From an uncultured Campylobacter sp. (GTDB lineage: Bacteria; Campylobacterota; Campylobacteria; Campylobacterales; Campylobacteraceae), in the NCBI GenBank assembly GCA_934728065.1, contig CAKVDW010000003.1:1-64000 (forward strand): a DNA stretch of 64,000 nucleotides, written 5' to 3'. Below the pieces are notes generated by a model. That model ran no database searches and was not told the origin of the DNA. It worked only from the letters and a program-made list of their open reading frames with translations. Position numbers and translations under genes: made by a program. Positions 55,425-64,000 of this stretch are shown here, piece by piece. Position 1 is the stretch's first letter. Each line of letters begins with the position of its first letter.

Positions 55425-57971
55425 ATGTCTTTCTTGGAGGAATACAAAAAAAACAAAGAGGATAGAGCTAAGCTTGGTATCCCGCCACTTCCACTTGATG
55501 CTAAAGCTACTGCTGAGCTTTGCAAACTCTTACAAAGTGGTAGCAATGAGGAGCTTGCTTTATTGCTTGAAGAACGAGTAAGCCCAGGTGTTGATGATGC
55601 GGCTTTGGTGAAGTGTGAATTTTTAGACAAAATTCTTAAAAATCAACTCACCTGTGCAAACATAGACAAAAAACGAGCCTTAAGCATGCTTGAAACTATG
55701 CTTGGTGGTTATAATGTTAAGGTATTAATAGATGCTTTAAAACAAAATGACACCGCCAAAGATGCGGCAAATGTGCTTAAAAACATTATCTTTATCCACG
55801 ATAATTTTGACACCATAGCCGAGCTAGCAAAAAGCAATGAACACGCTAAAGCCGTGCTTCAAAGCTGGGCTGATGCTGAATGGTTTTTGCAAAAAGCAAA
55901 ATTGCCTGAGGTTATTAAATGTATAGTTTTTAAGGTCCCAGGTGAAACAAATACTGATGATTTGAGTCCAGCAGGCGATGCCTTTACAAGAAGTGATATA
56001 CCTTTGCACGCTAATGCTATGCTTAAAAACCGCCAAGCAGGCAGCCTTGAAAAGATAGCTGAACTCAAAAAAAGTGGGCGTGAGCTTGCTTATGTGGGCG
56101 ATGTTGTTGGCACAGGTTCAAGCCGTAAATCTGGTATAAACTCTATACAGTGGCATATGGGCAAGGATATTAAAGGTGTGCCAAACAAACGCACAGGGGG
56201 CATAGTTATGGGTTCGACCATCGCTCCTATATTCTTTAATACAGCTCAAGATAGCGGTGCTTTACCCATAGTTTGCGATGTAAGCAAACTTGAAATGGGC
56301 GATGAGTTTGAAATTCGCCCTTACGAAGGCAAAATAGTCAAAAAAGGCGAAACCATCGCCACCTTTGAACTTAGTCCAAATACCTTATTTGATGAAGTTC
56401 GTGCTGGAGGAAGAATTCCTCTAATCATCGGTCGTGGGCTTTGCGCTAAAGCAAGAGAAGCTTTAAATTTAGAGCCTGAAACTATATTTACAAAGGCAAA
56501 ACAACCAGAAAGCGGAAGTGGTGGCTATACTCTAGCTCAAAAAATGCTTGCAAGGGCGTGTAACCTTGACGGAGTGCGTGCAGGTATGTATATAGAGCCG
56601 ATGACACTTACAGTTGGCTCACAAGACACCACAGGACCTATGACAAGAGATGAGATAAAAGAACTAGCCTCACTTGGCTTTAATGCTGACTTTGTTATGC
56701 AAAGCTTTTGCCACACCGCAGCTTATCCAAAGGTAAGTGATTCAAATTTACATAAAACTTTACCAAATTTCATCACAAGTCGTGGGGGTGTGAGCTTAAA
56801 ACCAGGCGATGGGGTCATTCACTCTTGGCTTAACCGCTTTGTTTTGCCAGATACTGTTGGCACGGGCGGAGACTCACACACTCGCTTTCCTATCGGCATT
56901 TCATTTCCTGCTGGTAGTGGGCTTGTTGCCTTTGCTGCAGTAACAGGCGCTATGCCTTTGAATGTGCCTGAAAGTGTGCTTGTTCGCTTTAGCGGAAAGT
57001 TACAACCCGGTATAACTCTTAGAGACTTGGTTAATGCTATACCTTATTATGCGATAAAAGATGGCAAACTTACCGTTGAAAAGAAAAACAAAAAGAACAT
57101 CTTTGCAGGTAAAATTTTGGAGATAGAAGGCTTGCCAAATTTAAAGGTAGAACAAGCCTTTGAATTAAGCGATGCGAGTGCTGAGCGAAGTGCAGCAGCG
57201 TGTAGCGTGGATTTAAGCGAAGAAAGCGTTAGCGAATACATTAAATCAAACATTTCTCTCATTGAAGCTATGGTTAAAGCTGGTTATGAAAACAAAAAGA
57301 CTCTTGAAAGAAGAGCTGAAAAAATGCGAAAATGGCTTGCTAAACCCGAGCTTTTGCGAGCTGATAAGGATGCTAAATACGCTTATGTTATAGATATTAA
57401 CCTCAATGACATTAAAGAGCCGATTTTAGCTTGTCCAAATGACCCTGACGATGTGGCGACATTGAGCGAAATTTTAAACGATAGCAAACGCCCTAAAAAC
57501 ATAGATGAAGTTTTTGTCGGCTCTTGTATGACAAATATAGGACATTATAGAGCTTTGGGTGAAATTTTAAAGGGCAAGGGTATGCTTAAAACTCGCCTTT
57601 GGGTAGTGCCACCTACTAAAATGGATAAGGCTCAACTCACAACTGAGGGGTATTACAGCGTATTTGGTGCAGCTGGAGCGCGTATAGAAGTGCCAGGTTG
57701 TTCTTTGTGTATGGGAAATCAAGCTCGTGTAGCTGATAATGCCGTAGTTTTCTCCACTTCAACGCGAAATTTCGACAACAGAATGGGAATGGGCGCAAAG
57801 GTTTATCTTGGAAGTGCTGAACTTGCTGCAGTTTGTGCTATTTTAGGGCGTTTGCCAAGTGTTAAAGAATACCTTGAAATAGTAAGCGATAAGCTTGATG
57901 ATGCACATAAGGCGAATATCTACAAGTATCTTAATTTTAACGAAATTGAAAATTTTGAACTTGAAGATTAA
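55425..57971 (+). CDS. acnB: Aconitate hydratase B
   Basis: This 848-aa iron-sulfur enzyme interconverts citrate and isocitrate. The N-terminal HEAT-like domain covers about residues 15-155, the swivel domain with [15 protein letters not shown] is at about 170-190, and the core has [14 protein letters not shown] near 480. The [4Fe-4S] cysteines are in [12 protein letters not shown] near 700 and [11 protein letters not shown] near 760. The start is at 55425 with AAGGAGAAAAAAATG; the frame extends upstream to 55380 through the promoter repeat. It is the likely 2-methylaconitate hydratase for the prp pathway. Confidence 0.97.
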   Translation: MSFLEEYKKNKEDRAKLGIPPLPLDAKATAELCKLLQSGSNEELALLLEERVSPGVDDAALVKCEFLDKILKNQLTCANIDKKRALSMLETMLGGYNVKVLIDALKQNDTAKDAANVLKNIIFIHDNFDTIAELAKSNEHAKAVLQSWADAEWFLQKAKLPEVIKCIVFKVPGETNTDDLSPAGDAFTRSDIPLHANAMLKNRQAGSLEKIAELKKSGRELAYVGDVVGTGSSRKSGINSIQWHMGKDIKGVPNKRTGGIVMGSTIAPIFFNTAQDSGALPIVCDVSKLEMGDEFEIRPYEGKIVKKGETIATFELSPNTLFDEVRAGGRIPLIIGRGLCAKAREALNLEPETIFTKAKQPESGSGGYTLAQKMLARACNLDGVRAGMYIEPMTLTVGSQDTTGPMTRDEIKELASLGFNADFVMQSFCHTAAYPKVSDSNLHKTLPNFITSRGGVSLKPGDGVIHSWLNRFVLPDTVGTGGDSHTRFPIGISFPAGSGLVAFAAVTGAMPLNVPESVLVRFSGKLQPGITLRDLVNAIPYYAIKDGKLTVEKKNKKNIFAGKILEIEGLPNLKVEQAFELSDASAERSAAACSVDLSEESVSEYIKSNISLIEAMVKAGYENKKTLERRAEKMRKWLAKPELLRADKDAKYAYVIDINLNDIKEPILACPNDPDDVATLSEILNDSKRPKNIDEVFVGSCMTNIGHYRALGEILKGKGMLKTRLWVVPPTKMDKAQLTTEGYYSVFGAAGARIEVPGCSLCMGNQARVADNAVVFSTSTRNFDNRMGMGAKVYLGSAELAAVCAILGRLPSVKEYLEIVSDKLDDAHKANIYKYLNFNEIENFELED

Positions 57972-58025
57972 AGATTTTGACACAATGGTCGATATTAAAA
58001 ATATAAACTTTTAAAAAGGTTTGTT

Positions 58026-59261
58026 TTGAAGATTATACCTTGTGTCTTTTTCTCCTTTGTTGTAGCCTTTGCTGCGACAAAGGACTGTGAAATTTTGCAA
58101 AAAAACAAAGAGTTGCTCTTTACTCAAAATTTTGAGTATTCAGCACTAAAAAAAGAAGAAGTAGAAAGCATAACTTCTTGCGAATTATCTTTGCAAAATC
58201 AAAATTTTACCAAAAATCTCTACAAAATTGCTAATGAAATTCGTGGAAATAATGGAGCTTGTGGCGGAATTCATTATTTTGATAATTTGCACAATTTCAA
58301 TGTCTTACTCGCAAAAATAGCCTTTAATCCAAAAGCTTACGAGGAAGCTAGGGATAAAAATAAAGATTATAAAGTTTTAGAGGCTTATTTTAGGTATTGG
58401 GCTTATCAAAGTATAGGAAATTTTAGGCTTTATAGAGCCTTTTGGCAAGAATATGAAAAAGCTAAAATGCCTTTGAGTGAATTTTTTGCTAAAAATTATC
58501 AATTAGATAGAAAAAGTGCTGATTTATACGCTCAAAATGCGCTGAATGAATTTTTAAACAGAGCCGTTGGCGAAACTAAAATCTTTAAAGATATATCTGA
58601 ATTTTCTAATCTCATCATCAACCAAAACAACAATTTATCGCAAATTCAAGCCTATATTTACACCAAAAATCCAAGCGAACTTGAGCTTAACATAGCCTTG
58701 CAAGTTGCCCTACTTGCCCAAAGAGATAAAGGGATTATAGAAGAGCTTATAAAATTTGGTGCGAGGATTAATGAAGGCTATGAAAATGCACTATTTTTCG
58801 CGCTGGAAAATTATGACAATGCTCAGTTTTTACTCAAACAAAATGTTAATATAAACCAAGCTAATTCCTTTGGTAAAACAGCTTTATTTTACGCTGTGGA
58901 ATTTAACCGCAAAGATATAGCCAAACTTTTGCTTGATAATAAAGCAAATGTCAATGCAAGCTATATCAGCAACAACGAAAAATTAGCCCTCATAGGCAAA
59001 CTCAATGCTCCATATTACATAACCCTTTGTGCTTTAGAACACACTTCAAAAAATGTTTTTATGCACGCTGCTGGTTATGCTGATGTGCAAATGCTGCAAC
59101 TGCTTGTTGCAAACAACGCAAACATTAATGCCGTTGATGATTTGGGTTTTAACGCTCTTGATTTTGCCATAGCAGCCAAAAAAGAAGAAAATATAAAGTA
59201 TTTACGCTCACTTGGACTTAAAGAAAGTGAAAATTTATTCTATGATGGAGCATTAGAATAA
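58026..59261 (+). CDS. Periplasmic ankyrin-repeat protein
   Basis: This 411-aa protein starts at TTG with AAAAAGG 8 nt upstream and has an export signal (KIIPCVFFSFVVAFAA). The first 200 residues are helical and unrecognised. About four ankyrin repeats follow from residue 230 (RDKGIIEELIKFGARINEG, NSFGKTALFYAVEFNRKD, DDLGFNALDFAIAAKKEEN). It follows acnB by 54 bp and may be co-transcribed. Role unknown. Confidence 0.8.
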   Translation: MKIIPCVFFSFVVAFAATKDCEILQKNKELLFTQNFEYSALKKEEVESITSCELSLQNQNFTKNLYKIANEIRGNNGACGGIHYFDNLHNFNVLLAKIAFNPKAYEEARDKNKDYKVLEAYFRYWAYQSIGNFRLYRAFWQEYEKAKMPLSEFFAKNYQLDRKSADLYAQNALNEFLNRAVGETKIFKDISEFSNLIINQNNNLSQIQAYIYTKNPSELELNIALQVALLAQRDKGIIEELIKFGARINEGYENALFFALENYDNAQFLLKQNVNINQANSFGKTALFYAVEFNRKDIAKLLLDNKANVNASYISNNEKLALIGKLNAPYYITLCALEHTSKNVFMHAAGYADVQMLQLLVANNANINAVDDLGFNALDFAIAAKKEENIKYLRSLGLKESENLFYDGALE

Positions 59262-59412
59262 ATTTTCAACAAAACCCTAAAATTTCATCATTTTAAATAA
59301 AAAATATTTTCATTCTTTAAATTTTTACACTAAAATACAAAAAATTTGCACAAATTTACAAACCAGCGCTTAAATTTGAAGACAAAAAGGCTTATTTTAT
59401 AATACTTGTTTA

Positions 59413-59418
59413 TATAAT
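59413..59418 (+). promoter_or_regulatory. Probable -10 box of the 63-aa gene
   Basis: TATAAT about 93 bp before the ATG at 59511, in a 249-bp AT-rich gap that shows no other feature. Confidence 0.45.
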
Positions 59419-59510
59419 GTAAAATGGTATTTTGCTTGCAATTTAAGTATAAAATTTAATTTTTCTTTGCCGATTTATATTAGCTAAAGTAAATTTTTTA
59501 AGGATAAATA

Positions 59511-59702
59511 ATGTTTGGCAAGAAAAAGGAAAATGTCATCAAACCAACTGTTTCAAAAATTAATCCAAATGATTATATACTCGATGATAGACTGTATAAT
59601 TTTACCAAAAAGTTAAGAGATATAGCCAAAGATAAAGACAAATCCGCCCTACTTGCAAGACAACTCACAAGGCTCATTAAGGCTGATAAGAATTTTAACT
59701 AA
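59511..59702 (+). CDS. Small hypothetical protein (63 aa)
   Basis: A lysine-rich, likely cytoplasmic helical protein starts FGKKKENVIKPTVSKINPND and ends LLARQLTRLIKADKNFN. TTTAAGGATAAATAATG gives an excellent ribosome site and a promoter is visible upstream, so I regard it as a real gene. No family recognised. Confidence 0.7.
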   Translation: MFGKKKENVIKPTVSKINPNDYILDDRLYNFTKKLRDIAKDKDKSALLARQLTRLIKADKNFN

Positions 59703-59852
59703 ATTACTATAATCCTCACAATTTAAAAGAAAAAATTTATAAAATTAATTTATTTTTAAGATAAAACTCAATAAAATCATACCTTATAAGAATAATTTTG
59801 CTAAAAAATAAACGCTTTAAAAGCATTTTAAAAACTCTTTAAAGGAAAAAAG

Positions 59853-60899
59853 ATGAAAAAACTTTTTTATTTAGCCTTTGTTGCCATATTCATCTCTTGC
59901 GGAGGACAAAAGAAAGAAAGCGACCAAAACTCAACAGCCCTTGAGCTTGGTGCACAAAATCAAATTTTAGCACAAAATGAGTATGCTAAAAACAAAGAGG
60001 GTGTTTTGCGTGTCTTTGGCACAAATCCTCGCTTAACTCTTTTGCTTGAGCTTTTATATCCTCAAGGTATGATAGGGCTTAATTATCCTCCTTATGATGA
60101 GGATAAGGAATTTATGCCAGAAAATATATCAAGCTTGCCTGTGCTTGGCGGTATGCAAAGGCTTAATTTTGAAACCTTAGTCAATTTAAAGCCAAATTTG
60201 GTTATTTTTATGAAAGAAGTTGATGATGCAATAATAGAACCTTATGAAAAGATAGGCATTAAGACATTAAGAGTTAGTGCTGAATTTAACGATATTGAAG
60301 AAAGCTTGCCAATACTTGGCAAAGCCTTAGGTGTAGAGGAAAAAGCAGACAGGCTTTTGAAATTTCATCAAAAATACAAGGCTTATTTGGCTGAACTTCG
60401 TGCAAAGGTGCAAAAAAAACCACGAATTTATTTTGCTTATGGCTTTGAGGGCAAACTTACTGAATGCGTAAGCGAGGGACAAACAGATGACCCTGCTTCG
60501 TTAATGGGTGCTGAAAATGTCATTAAATGCCCGCAAAATAGAACAAACCCAAGAGATGGCTTTCCAACAAATTTTGAGACAGTAATGGCGCAAAATCCTG
60601 AGGTGATTTTTGTGCGTGAAATTGGACTTTACAAAGAGTTAATGAATAATCCAAGCGATGAATGGGCAAGGCTTGAAGCTGTTAAAAATAAAAAACTTAT
60701 TTACGCTCCAAGCAGTCCCAGCAACTGGGTAACTCGTCCGCCAACAGCAATGAGAATCATCGGTTATCCTTGGGCTTTTGCCAAACTTCACCCTGATTTG
60801 TTGAGCGAAGATGAGGCAAAACAAATCACGCAAGAATTTTTTGCCGAATTTTTACGCCCCTTAAGTGATGAGGCATATCAAAGATTGGAGGCAAGATGA
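59853..60899 (+). CDS. FecB/BtuF-type substrate-binding lipoprotein (orphan)
   Basis: This 348-aa protein has a lipoprotein signal KKLFYLAFVAIFISC with the lipidated Cys at about residue 16. It has the two-lobe helical-backbone fold of class III binding proteins: VLRVFGTNPRLTLLLELLYP in lobe 1, NFETLVNLKPNLVIFMKE near 110, and FETVMAQNPEVIFVREIG in lobe 2. Such proteins bind siderophores, haem, cobalamin or metal chelates. No permease or ATPase gene adjoins, so its transporter is elsewhere. The upstream AAGAATAATTT at 59788-59798 also occurs in the nap leader. It overlaps the SDR gene by ATGA. Confidence 0.8.
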   Translation: MKKLFYLAFVAIFISCGGQKKESDQNSTALELGAQNQILAQNEYAKNKEGVLRVFGTNPRLTLLLELLYPQGMIGLNYPPYDEDKEFMPENISSLPVLGGMQRLNFETLVNLKPNLVIFMKEVDDAIIEPYEKIGIKTLRVSAEFNDIEESLPILGKALGVEEKADRLLKFHQKYKAYLAELRAKVQKKPRIYFAYGFEGKLTECVSEGQTDDPASLMGAENVIKCPQNRTNPRDGFPTNFETVMAQNPEVIFVREIGLYKELMNNPSDEWARLEAVKNKKLIYAPSSPSNWVTRPPTAMRIIGYPWAFAKLHPDLLSEDEAKQITQEFFAEFLRPLSDEAYQRLEAR

Positions 60900-61660
60900 G
60901 TTTGAAAACAAAAACAGCATTTATTACAGGAGCAAGCTCTGGTTTTGGTTTTGAGTGTGCAAGAGCCTTGGCAAAACTTGATTATAAAATCATCGCTCTG
61001 GCAAGACGAAAAGAAAGGCTTGAGGAGCTTAAAAAAGAATTTGGCGAGCAAATTTATGTTATTCAAGCTGATGTGAGGGATAAAGATGCCATCTTTAAAG
61101 CGGTAGAGCAAATTCCAGCCGAATTTAGGGACATTTGCGTGCTTATTAACAACGCTGGACTTTCTCTTGGCTTGGATAAATTTGACGAGCTTGACATTGA
61201 TGACATTGAAACTATGGTGGATACAAACATAAAAGGCTTTTTATATGTCGCAAGAGCTGTGATACCACTTTTAAGAGTGCAAAAATCCGCTCACATTTTT
61301 AATCTTGGCTCAGTAGCGGCTAAAACTCCTTATTTTGGGGGCAATGTGTATTGTGGCACAAAAGCCTTTGTAGGACAGTTTTCTCTTGCCTTGCGAAATG
61401 ATTTGCGTGGCAGTAACATAAAAGTAACAAATATCGCACCAGGTCTTTGCAAAACCGAATTCAGCGAAGTTCGCTTTAAGGGCGATAAAACAAGAGCGGA
61501 TGCTGTTTATAGAGATACAAAATACCTAAGTGCTGATGATATAGCTAAGGTAATATGCGCTATCATAGCCTTACCAGAGCATATCAACATAAACGAGTTG
61601 GAGTTAATGCCCATAACGCAAACTTGGGCGGGCTTTTATGCTGAAAGAGCTGAATCTTAA
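60896..61660 (+). CDS. Short-chain dehydrogenase/reductase
   Basis: This 254-aa NADP-type SDR has the cofactor motif TGASSGFG near residue 11, NNAGLSLG near 86, catalytic Ser in LGSVAAKTP near 142 and YCGTK (Tyr, Lys) near 155. It is of the YdfG-like kind that acts on 3-hydroxy acids such as serine or 3-hydroxypropionate. The substrate here is not determined by the sequence. It is coupled to the binding-protein gene and to trmA (TAATG). Confidence 0.88.
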   Translation: MSLKTKTAFITGASSGFGFECARALAKLDYKIIALARRKERLEELKKEFGEQIYVIQADVRDKDAIFKAVEQIPAEFRDICVLINNAGLSLGLDKFDELDIDDIETMVDTNIKGFLYVARAVIPLLRVQKSAHIFNLGSVAAKTPYFGGNVYCGTKAFVGQFSLALRNDLRGSNIKVTNIAPGLCKTEFSEVRFKGDKTRADAVYRDTKYLSADDIAKVICAIIALPEHININELELMPITQTWAGFYAERAES

Positions 61661-62709
61661 TGCTTTTTGATGAAAAAATCAAACTTGCCAAAGCCCTTTT
61701 TAGCGACTTCAAAGTCGAGTTTGAGTGCTTTTCATCGCCGCTTAAATGCTACCGCACGCGGGCTGAATTTAGCTTTTTTAGGGACGAGCAAGGCTTGCAT
61801 TATGCTATGTTTGACGCAAAAAGCAAGCATAAATTCATCGTAAAACGCTTTGAAATCGCCGTTTTGCCTATACAAAACGCGATGAGTGTTTTGTTAGATG
61901 AGTTAAATTCGCACCCTACTCTTGCTTTTAAACTTTTTGGGGCTGAATTTTTAGCCACAAAGGATGATTTAAGCATTACTTTGCTTTATCACACCGACAT
62001 AAATGCCCTAAAAAATGAGTTTTGCGCCTTGCAAAAACGGCTAAAATTTCATCTCATCGCAAGAAGCAAGGGCAAAAAACTTGTTTTTGGGGACGAAAAC
62101 TTGCTCCAACGCCTAAATATCAACGAACAAGAGTTTTTGTATGAATTTAATAACGATTGCTTCGTCCAACCAAACACCGCCATAAATGAAAAGATGATAA
62201 AATGGGTTTTTGATAAGATTGCCACACAAGAAAGAGCCGATTTATGCGAGCTTTATTGTGGTTATGGTAACTTTACCTTGCCTTTATCACGGCTTTTTAG
62301 GCGTATTTTAGCGACTGAAATTTCCAAAACAAACATACACTTTGCCCGCCTTAACGCCGCAGCCAACAAAGCGCACAACACAAGCTTTGTCCGCCTTTCA
62401 AGCAGCGAGCTAACAGAAGCTTTAAGCGGTGTGCGTGAGTTTTACCGCTTAAAAGAACTTGACATAAATTTGAGCGAATTTGACTTTTCGCACATTTTCA
62501 TCGACCCGCCAAGGGCTGGGCTTGATGATGGTGTGCGTGAATTTGTGGCTGAGTTTGGGCATATCATTTACATTTCGTGCAACCCACAAAGTTTAAAGCG
62601 TGATTTGAGCGCACTTTTAAAGACACACGAAATCTTGCATTTTGCGCTTTTTGACCAATTTGCCACAACAGCGCATTTAGAATGTGGCGTGATTTTAGGC
62701 AAAATTTAG
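61660..62709 (+). CDS. trmA: tRNA (uracil-5-)-methyltransferase
   Basis: This 349-aa SAM enzyme makes m5U54 in the T-loop of tRNAs. QPNTAINEKMIKWVF near 165 precedes the SAM motif LYCGYGNFTLPLS near 190. IDPPRAGLDDGV near 282 and the nucleophilic cysteine in YISCNPQSLKRDL near 305 complete the active site. It lacks the N-terminal TRAM domain, as does E. coli TrmA. Confidence 0.93.
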   Translation: MLFDEKIKLAKALFSDFKVEFECFSSPLKCYRTRAEFSFFRDEQGLHYAMFDAKSKHKFIVKRFEIAVLPIQNAMSVLLDELNSHPTLAFKLFGAEFLATKDDLSITLLYHTDINALKNEFCALQKRLKFHLIARSKGKKLVFGDENLLQRLNINEQEFLYEFNNDCFVQPNTAINEKMIKWVFDKIATQERADLCELYCGYGNFTLPLSRLFRRILATEISKTNIHFARLNAAANKAHNTSFVRLSSSELTEALSGVREFYRLKELDINLSEFDFSHIFIDPPRAGLDDGVREFVAEFGHIIYISCNPQSLKRDLSALLKTHEILHFALFDQFATTAHLECGVILGKI

Positions 62710-62731
62710 TTCGCAAGGGTTAAATTTTGTG

Positions 62732-62737
62732 TATAAT
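62732..62737 (+). promoter_or_regulatory. Probable -10 box of ilvA
   Basis: TATAAT preceded by TTTTGTG, 68 bp before the ilvA ATG, in the 96-bp gap after trmA. Confidence 0.6.
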
Positions 62738-62805
62738 AGCGTTTTGTTTTTGAGTAAAATTTAGCCAAAAAAGGCAAGTTGCGATAAATTTAATAAGGGC
62801 AAACG

Positions 62806-64000
62806 ATGAAAGATAAGATGATAGAGCTTAACAAAATCTACCAAGCCAAACAAAAAATCAGCGATTTTGTGCTTAAAACCCCGCTCACGCACTCGCATTT
62901 TTTAAGCGAGTTGTGCGGAAAGCAGGTTTTTTTGAAAAACGAAAATTTGCAAATCACGGGCGCGTATAAAATTCGCGGAGCTTACAACAAGATAGCAAGC
63001 CTAAGCAAAGATGAGCAAAAGCGCGGTGTCATCGCAGCTAGTGCGGGAAATCACGCGCAAGGCGTGGCTATATCGGCAAAGAATTTTGGCATAAACGCTA
63101 CTATCGTAATGCCAGAATCCACGCCCCTTTTAAAAGTCAGCGCGACAAGGGCTTTGGGCGCAGAAGTCATCTTAAATGGCGACAATTTCGATGAAGCCTA
63201 CACCTTTGCCACTGAATTTGCCAAAGAAAAGGGGCTTGTCTTTATACACCCCTTTGAAGATGAGTTTGTAATGGCTGGACAAGGCACGCTAATGCTTGAA
63301 ATGCTCGATGAAGTGGCGGATTTGGATATGATTTTAGTGCCTGTTGGCGGCGGCGGGCTAATCAGCGGCGTGTCAAGTGCGGCAAAGCAAATAAACCCCG
63401 ACATAAAAGTCGTAGGCATTAGTGCAAAGGGCGCACCAGCAATGTTTGAGAGCTTTCACGCGAAAAAGGTGCAAAACTCAAAGTCCGTCCGCACCATAGC
63501 CGATGGTATCGCCGTGCGAGACGCTGACCCGATAAATTTAAACATTATCTTGCAAAATGTCGATGAATTCGTCCAAGTTGATGATGAAGAAATCGCAAAT
63601 GCCGTGCTTTTCTTGCTCGAAAAGCACAAAATCATAGTAGAAGGTGCAGGCGCAGCACCTGTGGCGGCTTTGTTGCACAAAAAGATTGATTTTAAGGGCG
63701 TTAAAAAGATAGGCATTATATTAAGCGGTGGAAATATCGATGTCCAAATGCTTAATATCATCATCGAAAAAGGCTTATACAAGTCTCACCGCAAGATGCA
63801 CATCAATGTAACGCTCATAGATAAGCCTGGCGCCCTACTTTCGCTCACCAACAGCCTAAAAGCCGCGAACGCAAATATCATCAAAATCGACTACGACAGG
63901 TTTTCCACCGCTTTGGATTATGGGGACGCGATGATTTCTATCACGCTTGAAACCAAAGGCAAAGAGCATCAAGAGCAAGTGCGTAAAATCTTGCATTCAA
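62806..64000 (+). CDS. ilvA: Threonine dehydratase (3' end outside window)
   Basis: This PLP enzyme deaminates threonine to 2-oxobutanoate for isoleucine synthesis. The PLP lysine is in ITGAYKIRGAYNK near residue 55, SAGNHAQGVA near 80, the phosphate-binding VPVGGGGLISGVS near 183 and an ACT-like regulatory segment from about residue 325 (HINVTLIDKPGALLSLTNSL). Only the last few residues are missing at base 64000. The single ACT domain and about 400-aa size resemble the shorter IlvA/TdcB-like group. The start ATG at 62806 follows AAGGGCAAACG. Confidence 0.95.
   Translation, partial: MKDKMIELNKIYQAKQKISDFVLKTPLTHSHFLSELCGKQVFLKNENLQITGAYKIRGAYNKIASLSKDEQKRGVIAASAGNHAQGVAISAKNFGINATIVMPESTPLLKVSATRALGAEVILNGDNFDEAYTFATEFAKEKGLVFIHPFEDEFVMAGQGTLMLEMLDEVADLDMILVPVGGGGLISGVSSAAKQINPDIKVVGISAKGAPAMFESFHAKKVQNSKSVRTIADGIAVRDADPINLNIILQNVDEFVQVDDEEIANAVLFLLEKHKIIVEGAGAAPVAALLHKKIDFKGVKKIGIILSGGNIDVQMLNIIIEKGLYKSHRKMHINVTLIDKPGALLSLTNSLKAANANIIKIDYDRFSTALDYGDAMISITLETKGKEHQEQVRKILHS

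Overview
The window is a compact, AT-rich chromosome segment from an epsilonproteobacterium, almost certainly Campylobacter of the C. jejuni/coli/lari kind. The main pointers are the napAGHBLD nitrate reductase order, tandem NlpA/MetQ-type binding proteins beside metI-metN, an ankyrin protein next to katA, the gltX-yggT-slt-lipoprotein-mobB-fbp-metG-ogt-acnB gene string, and sigma70 promoters that consist of a TATAAT-like -10 behind T-rich DNA without a clear -35. As far as I remember C. jejuni gene order, the window joins several blocks that lie apart there, with accessory DNA between some of them. All identifications come from reading the sequence; no database search was run.

Layout. 1-9.2 kb: pheT (cut by the window edge) and pheS, a HIT protein, argH, a probable flagellum-dependent secreted protein, then pckA and pycB (oxaloacetate/PEP metabolism). 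9.3-18.2 kb, minus strand: ubiX, flgA, four tandem metQ-like genes, metI, metN, valS. 18.2-24.8 kb: a 397-bp regulatory region with a T20 tract touching a -10 box and repeated inverted repeats, then the periplasmic nitrate reductase operon. 24.8-28.6 kb: ankyrin protein and catalase, atpE, tRNA-Leu(GAG), a SixA-like phosphatase and a rhomboid protease. 28.6-29.7 kb: debris of a mobile-element protein (frameshifted) followed by a compact, foldable, possibly pseudoknotted RNA element. 29.7-32.1 kb: PepSY-like protein, psd, metallophosphoesterase.

32.2-38.9 kb: a divergent HTH regulator, a palindromic operator and prpE-prpB-prpC-prpD. With acnB at 55.4 kb this gives a plausible full methylcitrate route for propionate. 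39.1-42.5 kb: an AlwI-like restriction-modification (RM) system with two adenine methyltransferases. 42.7-46.9 kb: gltX, yggT, slt, a lipoprotein gene and mobB. 47.0-50.6 kb: two further RM modules stacked between mobB and fbp. Between them lies a 68-bp scar made of the first codons of fbp fused in frame to the last codons of mobB. 50.6-64 kb: fbp, metG, a Mur-ligase-like protein, ogt, acnB, a second ankyrin protein, an orphan metal/siderophore-type binding lipoprotein, a short-chain dehydrogenase, trmA and the start of ilvA.

The strongest unusual signals are: (1) the mobB/fbp scar, which records serial replacement or stacking of RM cassettes at one chromosomal slot; (2) the T20 tract plus repeated TTATTC-N7/8-GAATAA operators ahead of nap; (3) the structured RNA element behind a decayed nuclease-domain gene; (4) an in-frame 9-bp tandem repeat coding (Asp-Lys-Lys)6 inside PheT; (5) a four-copy metQ array with near-identical internal blocks; and (6) an uncharacterised regulator with a perfect palindrome controlling prp.
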